A stretch of 64,000 nt of DNA from Muricea muricata (taxonomy: Eukaryota; Cnidaria; Anthozoa; Malacalcyonacea; Plexauridae), in contig OY979716.1 in NCBI GenBank assembly GCA_963855995.1, positions 55,229,725 to 55,293,724 on the forward strand, given 5' to 3'. The notes below the pieces were generated by a model. That model was not told the DNA's origin. It made no database searches and saw nothing but the letters and a program-made list of their open reading frames with translations. The position numbers and the translations under genes are program-made. This document shows, piece after piece, positions 35,102 to 46,635 of the stretch (positions are counted from its first letter, which is position 1; each line of letters opens with the position of its first letter).

Positions 35102-35671
35102 ATGGAGACCGGTATGATTAAAAAAAGGGTAGGAATGTCAGGTATAAAAACCTGGGCTATATTTATGGTGACACGTAAAAACAAACCTACAGGTGATATT
35201 TTTATAGGGAGCACATGTAACCCTCATGGGCCATGTATAGGGGATTATATTTGGCAGGTTTATAACGGGGATTATAACAATAGTAAAATATGTCTTCGTA
35301 TGAACGCGACAGGCGTACGTAATTGGGAAGTTTGGCCTATATTAACACGTACATGTACGTTAAAAGAAATTCTTGAAATTAAAAAACAGGTAATACAAGA
35401 CTATAATGCCGATTTACACGTAAGGACACCTATAAAACCTAAAAAACAAAAAATAGAATACGATATTTTTAAAAACGCACCTTCTCTCCCTACCTTTAAC
35501 GATCTTACTCAAGCAGCGCGTAACCGTGGTATTTCGTGGAAAGTTATTAAAGGGTGTAAAAAAATAGAATTAGCACAACTGTTAAATATACCACTTATTA
35601 TGAATCCTAATGTTTTAGACCATCAAAAATCATTGCATTTTAAAACCTTCAAGGTTTTAAAATATAAATAA
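35102..35671 (+). CDS. GIY-YIG nuclease-like Polinton protein
   Basis: 190 residues from the ATG at 35102. IFMVTRKNKPTGDIFIGSTC resembles the GIY-YIG core (IFIG in place of YIG), MNATGVRNWEVWPIL matches the central block and ILEIKKQVIQDYNADL the helix with the catalytic glutamate. The C-terminal third (LTQAARNRGISWKVIKGC then KKIELAQLLNI) looks like a SAP-type DNA-binding motif. It starts 33 bp after the TIR and is followed directly by pPolB. The protein at 58245-58775 is a distant relative. Role probably DNA cleavage or processing; whether it is catalytically competent is uncertain. Confidence 0.55.
   Translation: METGMIKKRVGMSGIKTWAIFMVTRKNKPTGDIFIGSTCNPHGPCIGDYIWQVYNGDYNNSKICLRMNATGVRNWEVWPILTRTCTLKEILEIKKQVIQDYNADLHVRTPIKPKKQKIEYDIFKNAPSLPTFNDLTQAARNRGISWKVIKGCKKIELAQLLNIPLIMNPNVLDHQKSLHFKTFKVLKYK
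35637..35663. terminator. palindrome at end of GIY-YIG gene
   Basis: ATTTTAAAACCTT and AAGGTTTTAAAAT around a single C, 13 bp perfect arms, ending just before the stop codon of the upstream gene and 9 bp before the pPolB ATG. One of a set of gene-end palindromes in this element. Confidence 0.55.
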
Positions 35672-35870
35672 ATGCCACGTGAAAATTGGAACCGTGACGC
35701 CGACCGCGAATTAAGACGTCGTGAACGTTTTATTATAACAGAAAACAAGAAAAAAGAAAAACAATTACAACGGGCTCGTGAAAAAGAAATTCGTACATGG
35801 ACTCGCGAATCCGACCGCGAATTAAAACGTCGCGACAAGTTTATGGGACGTCAACCCTTACGGAAAATTC

Positions 35871-36375
35871 ACATAAAATTTCACATGTGAAACCCTAATT
35901 TCACATGTGATTCAGTAAATTTCACATGTGAAATTGGACTTTCGCATGTGAAATTTGTAATTCACATGTGATTCACCAAGTTTCACATGTGAAATAGGTT
36001 ATTCACATATAAAAAAATCATATGTGAAATCAAGTCTCATGTGAAATCCGTATTTCACATGTGAAAAGTTAAGTGTGAAATTAAATCACATGTGAAATCC
36101 TAATTCACATGTGAAAAATTCATATGTGAAATAAAATCTAAAATGATATTCTTATTTCACAAGTGAAAAGTCAAGTTTGAAATGAGATCACATATTGATC
36201 ACATATGAAATGCGAATTCACATGTGAAAATTTCATATGTGAAACCGAAAATGTTGCGAAATTCATTTTCCACATGTGAAAAGTTCACAAGTGGAATCAA
36301 GTCAAATCGCAATTAGAATCAATTTACATGTGAAAGTTCAATTGATCAAATCAAATCATATGTGAAATTTGCATT
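35871..36375. repeat. left subterminal array of TTTCACATGTGAAA palindromes
   Basis: More than fifteen full or diverged copies, spaced 15-35 bp, decaying inwards. Some read as TCATATGTGAAA variants. Confidence 0.9.
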
Positions 36376-39340
36376 TCTCTTAAAAACTTTTTATTTAAAT
36401 CTAGACTGCAAATAAATTGTCATTTCATTTGAAAATCATTTTTGTGAAATCAAATCATATATAAATGAAGTTCTAACTTAATAAAATAAGTTATATGTAA
36501 TTTCCTAAACGCTTAAACATCATGATCGAGAGACAAAGTGAGTAAAACGAATCTTTAAGTCTATAGATTAATCAAAAAAGCTTGATAAAATGCAAGAGTT
36601 AGTTTTACATATATCATTATAATAATTAAGTTCCTATGTTAATTAACCTATTTAAAAAATCCATATTTAAATCATATTCACTGTCATGCATTTAACGCTG
36701 CAGATCTAATCACGATCTACACTTCTAATCACGACCAATGAGGTTTGGTAACCTACAACACATTTGTCCGGGTAGTCCATGCCCGTTACTTATGACTGCA
36801 TACTTATGAATAATCTCGCGCAGTTCTACTAGTTTTAAGTTTGTCTCCTATGTCCTGTCATGATTTTTATGTGTGTGCAACATGGGTATGTTACGAAGCA
36901 AAAGTATGAAGAATTTCATATGGTAAATATAAATGATGTATAATTTGTCATCATCATATTAAATCTGGATGTGTTAAAAATATTAGCCAAAATATGATTA
37001 AATCTCTCACAACACATCAAATCTATGCCGCCCGGTTGTCCAGTAGCAGTTAGATAAGAATGTTATGTATTTATTTTTTCCTTACCCGATAAAAATGTAA
37101 ACTATTTCATTTTTCGTTCTGCGGGCAAGTAGGTTTTTATCCAGTTGTTTCTAGAGATCAGTGGTAGTACTACGCGCGCAAAGCTCACCGGGAATCTTCA
37201 CACTTGGACTCCATATTTTTGCACGTTGTATTATAAATGGTGATGTTTATAGCGAAAGAAACAGTATTTTAACCAATATTGTCAAACAAATAACTCCCAA
37301 TACATCACAAAGGAAGGTGTAAAAGTCAGGTAAGCACATTGTTTTGATTTTTGTATGGATAAAGCAAATTTAACGTGTAAGTTTACTTCCTTCCATCGTT
37401 TATAATTTTGATAGAATCGTGTTGTATTTAAAATTTGAATTTCGCGCGATAGTATGTGGAAATAAATAGATTTAAATTAATTTACTTTATTTTCCTTGAT
37501 GCATAGCAATTAGCTCAATTCTGTTAACCTGTTTTTTTTTGGACTGGCAAGGTTTTAATAGTGTCTCTTGCCTTGATTGCCTGATGGGGTCATGTTATGA
37601 TGTGGTCATAAAGGCTTGAAGCCAGACTCAATGGCTGACTGATCATCTAAGCAGGGAAATTTAATGGCCTTTAACCACTTTCTACATTGTTGAGTTTTTA
37701 ACATTTATTTACTTAAGTACTTAAAACTTTCATAGTTCAAACAATTTCATTAGTGCTCAAACTGTTTCATTGCAAGATTTGTTATGCTGCATTAATATCA
37801 AAATATGCTCCAGTAACAAAGTTTTTGGCTATCCAGTTGAAACTACATTAATAGTCGAGTAAAAGTCTACTCAGGGTTTATAGTTTTGAATGGCAGTAAA
37901 ATATTTTGGTTGCGATGATGACTTGGCCAACTATTGGAATGCTTCTCAACAAAATATTAGAATTACATCCTTAACCTTATATCACCTATTATTACAAGCA
38001 TAAATGCTTGTAAGCACTGTGATGTGTAAAGTCAATGATACTAATTGGCCTACTGTCAACATCCTATTACCGGTACTGAAGAATCCTTAACACTGAACAT
38101 GTTTGACACCATACTTCTTAGATTTGTGTCGTTCGAACAAAGACTTCCTGCCCCTCTAATCAAACTTGCTGTATAACTGGGAGGAAAGAAATAGTGTTTA
38201 ATTCATGATAATGATAAAATATTGTGTGACATTGAAATGTTGGTGAAGGAAATTAAATCAGTTTTAGGGGGGAAGGTGCAAATGTCTAAAATTACATATC
38301 AATTTGCCCTAATTTACCATGAATTAGCCTCACTGCTCTTTAAGAGGCAGAGCATCTTGTGTTGAACAATAAACCTTTATGCCATAATGTTTTTTCCACA
38401 CTTAGTGTCTTACATTATACAGTACTTGATTTTATAATGTCAATTTGCTTGACACCAAACAATTCCATTCATCAATGAAAAAGTGCTACTAGTAATTAAA
38501 TCTGTTGAATTAAATGTAAAATTATAAACTTTGCTATTTTATTATTCATTTCTGATAAATGTACTAGGAAGAGTGCTGATACTTCTTTAATGCATTGTTT
38601 TTTTGTCAAATCAAATAATAGAATATTTTGCATAGAAGGGTGATTTATGATAACCTCATGCACAGTATTATTGCATTGAATGCCTAAGTTATACCTTATG
38701 TAAGATATATATAATACTTATCTTGATATATGACTTATCTTATTATAGACCTACAAAATTTGGATTGTGAATAGGGAGGCACATAACCTGTAATGATAAA
38801 CTTCATTTACATGTCTCTGGATTTTAATCTTTATTAAAATCCAGAGACATGTAAATGAAGTTTATCATTACAGGTTATGTTACAGGCCATGTTAGGTTAT
38901 GTTTAGCTTAGTTTAATTATGCACCAGAAATAATTAGAATATATTTAAATTTCTAAGAAAATGTGCATATACTGTTGCCTAAAAAGAATGCCATTTTAGT
39001 TGTGTTTTTGTATACATTAAAAAATGCTGCTCATGTTAGTGGCTTTTTCTTGGATTGTTCAGACTGTAGGTGGCACTATTGTTCTTGACAATGTATGACA
39101 TGTTAGTTGGCAGTGTATGACCATTAGTCAGCCATGCATTAGTGGATGGTGTAAGACAAATAAAAATAAGAAAGAACAATTAGGATGCATAATTATATTG
39201 CATTATTATTATTATTATACTGATTTAAATGACTTTAATATTTAACTTGCAAGTAGTATGTATTTAATGTTCTCAGCCTGTAAATAAAACTACATTCATA
39301 TATGATTGCTTACAACTTTTTTGTTCCAGGGGTGAAGTTT
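36376..39340. other. non-coding core of the 3.98 kb element
   Basis: AT-rich, no frame of note. The only structure I see is the hairpin at 38782-38881. Confidence 0.6.
38782..38881. repeat. near-perfect hairpin, 48 bp arms
   Basis: ACATAACCTGTAATGATAAA...TTTTAAT is followed after about 4 bp by its exact complement ATTAAAA...TTTATCATTACAGGT. RNA from either strand would form one long stem. Confidence 0.92.
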
Positions 39341-39341
39341 C

Positions 39342-39830
39342 ACATATTCAACATTTTCACATGTGAAATCGATTTCACCAGTGGCAGATCCAGGGTAAGT
39401 CAAAGTAAATTATAGCAGCTCAATTTTAAATTCAAAATGACTTTATAACAATGTCATAGGTTATGAATTTCAAAAGAATAAAATCTAACCAATGAAGTTG
39501 CTTTGAAGGTATTTTATAATGTAAATATATCCTAGAATGAGCTGTGGTAATTTATTTTGACTTACACTAGATCCGCCACTGAATTTCACATGTGAAATAT
39601 ACTTCACGTATGAAAATTTCACATGTGAAGTGTTCCAATTCCACACATAGGGTTTGTATGTGAAATTGATTTCACATGTGAAAAATTCACATGTGAAACA
39701 TGTTTCACATATGAAAGTTTCACATGTGAAATGCATTTCACATATGAAAATTTCACATGTGAAGTGTTCCAATTCCACATATAGATTTCACATGTGAAAT
39801 TTTCACATGTGAAAGCATATGTGAAATTTC
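39342..39830. repeat. right subterminal array of TTTCACATGTGAAA palindromes
   Basis: Same unit as the left array, with two larger direct repeats ending GAAGTGTTCCAATTCCACA (about 39628 and 39760). Interrupted by a hAT-like MITE at 39379-39581. The FTCEIFICE-type frames it creates are not genes. Confidence 0.9.
39379..39581. repeat. hAT-like MITE
   Basis: Ends CAGTGGCAGATCCAG and CTAGATCCGCCACTG, continuing as about 40 bp of imperfect TIR. Flanks GATTTCAC (39371-39378) and AATTTCAC (39582-39589) match at 7 of 8 positions, an 8 bp hAT-type duplication. 203 bp, non-coding. Confidence 0.8.
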
Positions 39831-40330
39831 CGTAAGGGAACAAGCAAAGGTGACGAGGGCACGCAAACGGGCCGAATTTAAAAAATGGAACAAAGAAATA
39901 TGGGCAGAAGAGAAACGGCGCCCACCTGCGTTTAAAGTCGTAAGGACGTATTCCAATGCGAATGCAAGATTTACAACGTATTTCGACACGTATAAGGTAT
40001 ACGTATATGGTCATGCAGATCCTGTTACCGTGTTCAAAAAAGCGTTGGACATGACAGTTATTATTATTATTATTATTATTATTTAAAATTCTTTATACAC
40101 GGTAACTTATCAACCTGTCTAAGCCGATATAGATAAAAAGAGGTACAATATTATTAATTAGATAACAAAAAAAGTTTGCTTTTCATAAGGCCGTGTAGAG
40201 ATAATAAGATAAAAACGTTAAAATACAAGAATTAATGGCATTCATATTACATTAGAATTACTGAATATATAAAGCTAATAATAAATTGGTAATTATAGAA
40301 GTAGGATACATAATTATATAGATTTAGCAT

Positions 40331-43274
40331 TTATAAATAACTTGAAAAGTTACTTACAAATGAAGGATTTTCATTGATGAAATCTTGTAAGTTATGTTTG
40401 AATAACTTATCAGATATACTTAGATTCTTCAGATCAGTTGGCAGTTTATTCCAGGTTTTAGCAGCATGGTAGCTAAAACTTCGTTTCAATGTGTTTGTTC
40501 TAGGTTTTGCAAGTTTTAGCATAGCGCAATTACTACGTAAATTGTATTGGTTATTTACTGATAATTGGAACTGGTCAGAGATTGATATTGGAACTTCATC
40601 TTTTAATATTTTGCGCATAAACAATAGCGTATCAGTCAATCGTAACTGATTAAGTGGTAGCCAATTTAGTTTTTTCAGAACATCCTTAGAACAAATTTCC
40701 CAATTATCTCCGGTGATGATTCTTGCTGCCCTATTTTGAAGTTTTTGAAGTTTCGACTGTAACTCTAGTTTACAATTTTGCCATACCAGGGAGCAGTAAT
40801 CAAAATATGGTTGAACAAGAGCGTTATAAACCTGGGTTAGGCACTTCTTAGGGAGATAAGGTTTGATTAATTTTATCGCTCCAATTCCGCGTGAAACTTT
40901 TTTGCTTATGCTATCAATTTGATTTTCCCACTTCAACTTATCGTCAATGATCACGCCAAGACTCTTTGATGTATGAACCCTGTTTACAGTTTCACTACCA
41001 ATTTTGATTATCGGGTCTTTCTCAATCTTACCTAGATTGTGACGAGAGCCAATAATCATATATTCTGTTTTGGAAACATTTAGCGTTAGTCTATTTGCTA
41101 CTATCCAGCGATAAATATTATCAAGTTCGAAATTTAGTTGTGTCTCTAGTTTCTCTACAGATTCTGCTGATGTAGAAACATTAGTATCATCTGCAAACAT
41201 AGAGGGTTCTGCTTGATCAAGACAATTTGGCAGGTCATTGACGTATAACAGGAAAAGTAGAGGCCCTAAATTTGATCCCTGTGGAACCCCACACTTAGTT
41301 AATTTCCTAGATGATTTGACATTATTTACTTTACATGTTTGATATCTTTTGTCTAGATAAGATATAAACCAGTTTAGGGTACTCCCTGTAATTCCATAAA
41401 ATTTTAACTTATCAATTAAGATTTTATGGTCAATGGTGTCAAATGCTTTCCGTAGATCTAAAAATAAAACTCCATTTATAAGACCTTTGTCAATATTTAA
41501 AAACCATTTATTTGTAGATTTTAGTAATGATGTTGTCGTTGAATGAGATTTTCGAAATCCAAATTGGTTATTTGTTAAGATATTGCTCTCATTTATATAA
41601 GAAATTAATTGATTATAAACAATTTTTTCCAAAATTTTTGCAATGGTCGATAAAACAGAAATCGGTCTATAATTGCTACAGTCCGATTTGTCACCGTTTT
41701 TATATATGGGAGAAACAGTAGCATTTTTAAGATCTTCAGGGAAAATCCCTTGCCGCAAGGATCTGTTGAAAAGTTTTGTCAATGTAGGACAAATTACTTC
41801 AGCAGAATCCTTGACTAGTCTCGCATTGATCTTATCTGGACCGGTAGATTTTGAATCCTTTAAGTTACAAAGCAACTTTAAGGTGTCATTTTCACTAACC
41901 TCATCAAAGGTAAAGGCATTGTGTGCATAATATTGCAAGTAATCAGCATAATTGTTTTGACTTTCTGGCAATTTTTCCGAAAGTGACGGACCCACATTTA
42001 CGAAAAAGGAATTCAAAGTTTCAGCAATATTTTTATCACCTGTAACAGTTTCTTCCTCTACTTCTAAAGAGGTTATATTAGTTGTTTTTGATCCTTTACC
42101 TCTAATGAGGTTGACACCTTTCCATAATTGCTTTGGATCGTTGCCATTGTTATTTATAGTATGTTGGAAATATCTTGACTTGGCTTTTTCTACTATTTTG
42201 CTGGTCTTATTTCGTGCTATTTTATACGCCTCGTAAGAATACCGAGATTTTGTCTGAATCGCTTTTTGTTTCAAATAGTCGCGATTATTCATATGTTTCT
42301 TGATTTCATTAGTCAGCCATGGTGTGTGTTTACTTCTAACTTTACGCGTTCTCAGTGGAGCGTGTTTATCTGCAATAGAAGTAAACACATTCTTCCAAAT
42401 TTCCCACATTTTGTTTGGGTCTAACTCTTTTTCTATGTTGGCCGAATTTAGTGTATCGTACAGATGCCTTCTAGATGCAAATTTGTTGTAGTTTTTAAAA
42501 GATCGTGATTCGACGATTTTGGGAGGCGATCTGTTTATTGCATCTTTTGTACATACATAAATCATATAGTGGTCGCTAATACCTAGACAAATCACCCCAC
42601 TCGATTTCACTTTTTGTGGACTGTTGGTGATAAATACATCAATTAATGATGCCGTGTCAGTTGTGATTCGTGTTGGTTCTGTTATAATCTGTTCTAACTG
42701 ATAGATATCCATGATATCTGTAAGTTGACGACTATGGATATTCTTTTCAGTATCCAACAAATTACAATTTAAGTCGCCCACTATGTGATATTCTTTTCCT
42801 TCTGCCTCTAGTTTACGAAGCATTGTTTCAAATTTCTCAAATATTTCAGTAGGACTATTTGGCGGTCTGTACCAACTAATAACGAAAAATGGCCTGCTTT
42901 TTCGTCTTTTTATTTCCAAACATATTATTTCAAGGTCGTCAGAAACCTTGTCTTAAAAAGTCTTGTCGCAGATTGGCGTTTATAGCCGTTTTGACATATA
43001 AAGCCACTCCACCACCTGCTCGGTTTCGATCGGCCCGGAAAACATCGTAGCCATCTATTTTAATAAAGCCATCATCAATATTTTTACTTAGTCTAGTTTC
43101 ATTAATGCTTAGAATGTGGCACGGCTTTTCTAATAGTATCGTTCTTAATTGGTCAATATGTTTAATTAAGCTTGCAATGTTTAAATGCCTTATCGAAAAG
43201 CCTTTTAAATCTAGTTTATTTTCAACTTGACTAGTGTGTACAGTAAGGGGTTCCTCAGGGATTTTCTCTGCCAA
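40331..43274 (-). pseudogene. LINE ORF2: AP endonuclease and reverse transcriptase
   Basis: Endonuclease: frame 43274-42939 starts with FSIRHLNIASLIKHIDQLR and has ILSINETRL and YDVFRADRNRAGGGVALYV. After one frameshift near 42955 the 862-codon frame continues with FFVISWYRPPN, YHIVGDLNCNL and ISDHYMIYV (APE blocks). RT: VSPIYKNGDKSDCSNYRPIS, LFLDLRKAFDTIDH, CGVPQGSNLGPLLFLLYVND and PSMFADDTNVS (FADD). C-terminal part LQNRAARIITGDNW and SYHAAKTWNKLP is CR1/L2-type. About 970 residues in all, full length for the family. One short indel in an A-run is the only break. Confidence 0.92.
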
Positions 43275-43287
43275 CTGCTCAGTAGAA

Positions 43288-43961
43288 TCAAAGATACTTC
43301 AGACAGTTTATATGATTAATAATGTTTTTGGCTAATTCTGCTGAACCTTGTTTATTTAGATGCAGCCCATACAGATTGAGCTTATTTTTGTCAATATTTT
43401 CATTCCTAATTAGATAAAACATTTTCTGTTCACTATACCTGAACAATTCTTTATTAACTGCCACTGCTTTCTTCATGAGCTCTTGATTGTCTTCTCGATG
43501 GATAATTTCGGAAACACTGATTGACATTTGAGGATGGTCTGATTTGATAGATTGACATAACTTTTTAATGTTCTTTGCAGTATCTTTAGCACTTTTTCTT
43601 TTCAAGTCATTAGTGCCAACATGTAGAATAATATTTTTAGGTTTCCTCTTTAGGGAAGGCTTTATGTAGTCGGTTAGATCCTCCACCGTTGAGCCTGGAA
43701 AGGACTTAATCTGGGTTTTGTGTTTAACTGATTTAGAAATCTTGTCTGGACGTAGTCCCTTAATCATAGAATCTCCAACAATAATCGTCACTGGATTGTT
43801 ATTATCGTCTTCATTTTTATACGAGCTGGATGAAATGTCTGTTGTATGCTTCTGAGTAGAGTTATGGTCATTTGAACTTTTTGATGTTGCTGCACTAGCA
43901 TATGATTTCTTCGATTCTTTATGTCCCTGCTTTGATGGATTTAGCTTGTTGAGGCACGTCT
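43288..43961 (-). pseudogene. LINE ORF1, GDSL/SGNH esterase, 5'-truncated
   Basis: Contains SGNH-hydrolase blocks: TIIVGDSMIKGL (catalytic serine), LHVGTNDLKRKS (asparagine block) and LYGLHLNKQGSAELA (catalytic histidine). ORF1 esterases of this kind are typical of CR1 LINEs. The N-terminus is cut where the element meets pPolB; the frame reads on into pPolB flank by chance. ORF2 begins 13 bp after its stop, measured on the minus strand. Confidence 0.85.
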
Positions 43962-46224
43962 GTTGGATCCGGGCGATAAAATACGTATTATCGTGTCGCA
44001 CCCGTCATGGGCGCATCCATTTAGTACAAAACTAATAACAATTACAAACGACGAACAATTTTTTTACACGTTGTTAAAATTAGTTTTGGGATACGTAGAA
44101 TACAAAGAAGTCCCGTTAAACGAAGTTACCATTGAAGTCCAGTCGACGAGAATTCCACGTGGGAAAGGCCGGTTAACAATTACAAAAGACAACACCGGTC
44201 GTAAAAGGTGTATTATCACGGTTAAAAATACCGACACGGTATGTCTTGCTCGTGCCATCGCAACGGCCCATGCTAATTTAAACAAAGGTAAATGGACAAA
44301 ATCCCAAATTAATGATGGTTTTAATAAGTCCCGACGCCTTCAAGAAACCGAAGCTTTAAAATTACATGAAGATGCAGGCGTTCCTATTTCAGACCACGGT
44401 AACACGTTAGAGGACGTAAATACGTTTGCAAACCATTTAGGCGTCCAAATTAATGTTGTTGATACGGATTATTTTAACGAGATTGTACATACAGCAAATC
44501 CAGATTCTAGTAGTATTATTTACTTACACAAAGACAAGAACCATTATGATGTTATAACTTCAATGCCGGCATTTTTAGCAAAAGACTACTATTGCCACAC
44601 GTGTAAAAAAGGTTACACGCGTCGGGATAAGCACAAATGTCCGGACAAATGTTTGTCATGTTTTAAAGCAGAAAAGCATACGGGTGGCAATATTGTTTGC
44701 AACAAATGCAATCAGGTATTTTTTGGGGAACCGTGTTATAAGGAACATTTAAAGAATCGGTCCAAAGGTGTAGAACGTGACGTCGTTTGTGAACTTGTAA
44801 AGAAATGTTTGGTATGCCATCGGACCGTTTCTGATCTCAAACGGCATGTGTGTGGTTATACAACGTGTAATAATAGTGGTACGTATTGTGATCCAAAAAC
44901 ACACAAATGTTACATGTTACCCGTAGAAACCAAAGGTGGTGCGTGTACGCGCGGGAAAACACAATGTACGGGTAAGAAAAAAGATTGGTGTTTGTGTTGT
45001 AAGACGCGTACGACCAATTACATGTTTTATGATTTCGAAACACAACAGGATACGGGTACGCACGTTGTTAATTATGTCAATGCACAGGATTTTGACGGGA
45101 ACGAATTTACATTTAGTACGATCAACGACTTTTGTAAATTTGTTTTTAATGATGAACACGAAGGCTATACGTTCATTGCCCACAATGCTAAATCTTTCGA
45201 TGCACAATTCACTCTAAAATATTGTGTTGATAGTGCCATAAAACCGTTTTGTATTTACAACGGGACAAAAATCATGTTTATGGCCATAAAAGAATTTAAT
45301 ATTCGGTTCATTGACAGTATTAATTTTGTAAACGGTGCGTTAGGAACGTTCCCGAAAACGTTCGGGTTAACAGAATTGCAAAAAGGTTATTTTCCACATT
45401 TGTTCAATACTCCGACAAACCAAGATTACGTTGGGCCCATACCTGCAAAATATTATTACGATCCTGACCATATGAAACCTGAGAAACGTATAAAATTTTT
45501 AAAATGGTACGACGACTGCGTTGCTGGGAATTATGTGTTTAACTTTAAAAACGAATTAGTCGCTTATTGTCGTTCGGACGTAGATATTTTAAGACGAAGT
45601 ATGATAGCGTTTCGTGACAATTTTCTTAAAATTGGTGATATTGACCCGTTGCAATATATTACAATTGCATCGGTCTGCATGGCCATCTATAGGTCAAAAT
45701 ATATGCCAAAAGATACGATTGGGGTTATTAAAGACAGTGTTAAAAATGAAACGTTTAGTAAAATTTCTATGCAATGGTTGCATTGGAGGTCTAACGTAGA
45801 TAACGTATACATTCAACACGCAATGAACGGTGGCGAACATTTTATACCGAGTCTTGGGAAAGTAGATGGGTTTTGTAAAGATACGAACACGGTGTATGAA
45901 TTCCAAGGATGTTTTTGGCATGGATGTCCTAAATGTTATACATCTGACAAGATTAACCCAATGAACCAACGGGATATGACCGAATTACAACGGGCCACTG
46001 CAGTTAAGAATGAAAAAATTACTAGTCTAGGATATAACTTAGTCGAAGTGTACGAATGCGACATACAACAAGATACTGCGTTTAAAAAATATTGTAAGGC
46101 GAACAACGTCGATATCGTGATGCCATTAAATCCGCGTGATGCATTTTTTGGTGGTCGTACGAACGTTACAAAATTAACGTATGATTTTAAACCAGGTGAA
46201 AAAGGGCGTTACGTTGATTTCGTT

Positions 46225-46635
46225 AGCGACCTTTAGAAACAAGACGGCGGTAGAATAGGACGGTAATAGAAACGCGGTAGGACTGAGGTGAGAACGGCGT
46301 TCGTTCTCTACAAATCATCCTTTAGCGAGCTTTAGAAACAAGACGGCAGTATAACAGGACGGCGTTTCCTGTTCACGTGATCAGCTGTTGCAACTACTGC
46401 GCATGCACAAAATCCTTCGCTTTGCCGTCTTGCTTCGTTCACAACGTGAATTCTTACTGTTTGCCGTCAGGTGGAGAACGTTCTCCACCTGACGGCAAAC
46501 AGTAAGAATTCACGTTGTGAACAAAACAAGACGGCAAAGCGAAGGATTGTGCGCATGCGCAGTTATTGCAACAGCTGATCACGTGAACAAGGAACGCCGT
46601 CCTGTTATACTGCCGTCTTGTTTCTAAAGGTCGCT
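46225..46635. repeat. foldback element, about 150 bp arms, in pPolB motif A
   Basis: Ends AGCGACCTTTAGAAACAAG and its inverse at 46617-46635. From 46326 to 46635 the sequence is one long palindrome centred near 46482 (GGAGAACG/TTCTCCAC). A second copy of the left end at 46326 precedes it, so there is a partial duplicate of about 100 bp at 46225-46325. GTT flanks both ends, a possible 3 bp duplication. It separates the two halves of polymerase motif A. Confidence 0.85.

Larger units (their letters stand above)
35855..39838. mobile_element. 3.98 kb palindrome-rich non-autonomous element
   Basis: Perfect 12 bp ends CCCTTACGGAAA / TTTCCGTAAGGG, with AA on both sides as an apparent 2 bp target duplication; removing the element and one AA keeps the pPolB frame. 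Both subterminal regions are packed with TTTCACATGTGAAA palindromes. The 2.9 kb centre has no coding frame worth calling. No transposase. I cannot name the superfamily; a 2 bp duplication is unusual. Confidence 0.85.
40050..43961 (-). mobile_element. CR1-like LINE inserted in Polinton pPolB
   Basis: The minus-strand element has a GDSL-esterase ORF1, an APE-RT ORF2 and a 3' tail of (TAA)n at about 40058-40084. GTTGGA flanks both ends (40044-40049 and 43962-43967), a 6 bp target duplication. Its 5' end is truncated within ORF1. Little decay: ORF2 has one frameshift. Confidence 0.88.

Noticed and set aside
39485-40014. Frames rich in FTCEIFICE on the minus strand
   Set aside because: They are translations of the CACATGTG palindrome array.
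40050-43961. ORF1 of the LINE as the start of a host gene with MRHDNTYFIARIQQT
   Set aside because: Those first codons are antisense Polinton pPolB flank beyond the LINE border; the true ORF1 start is lost by 5' truncation.
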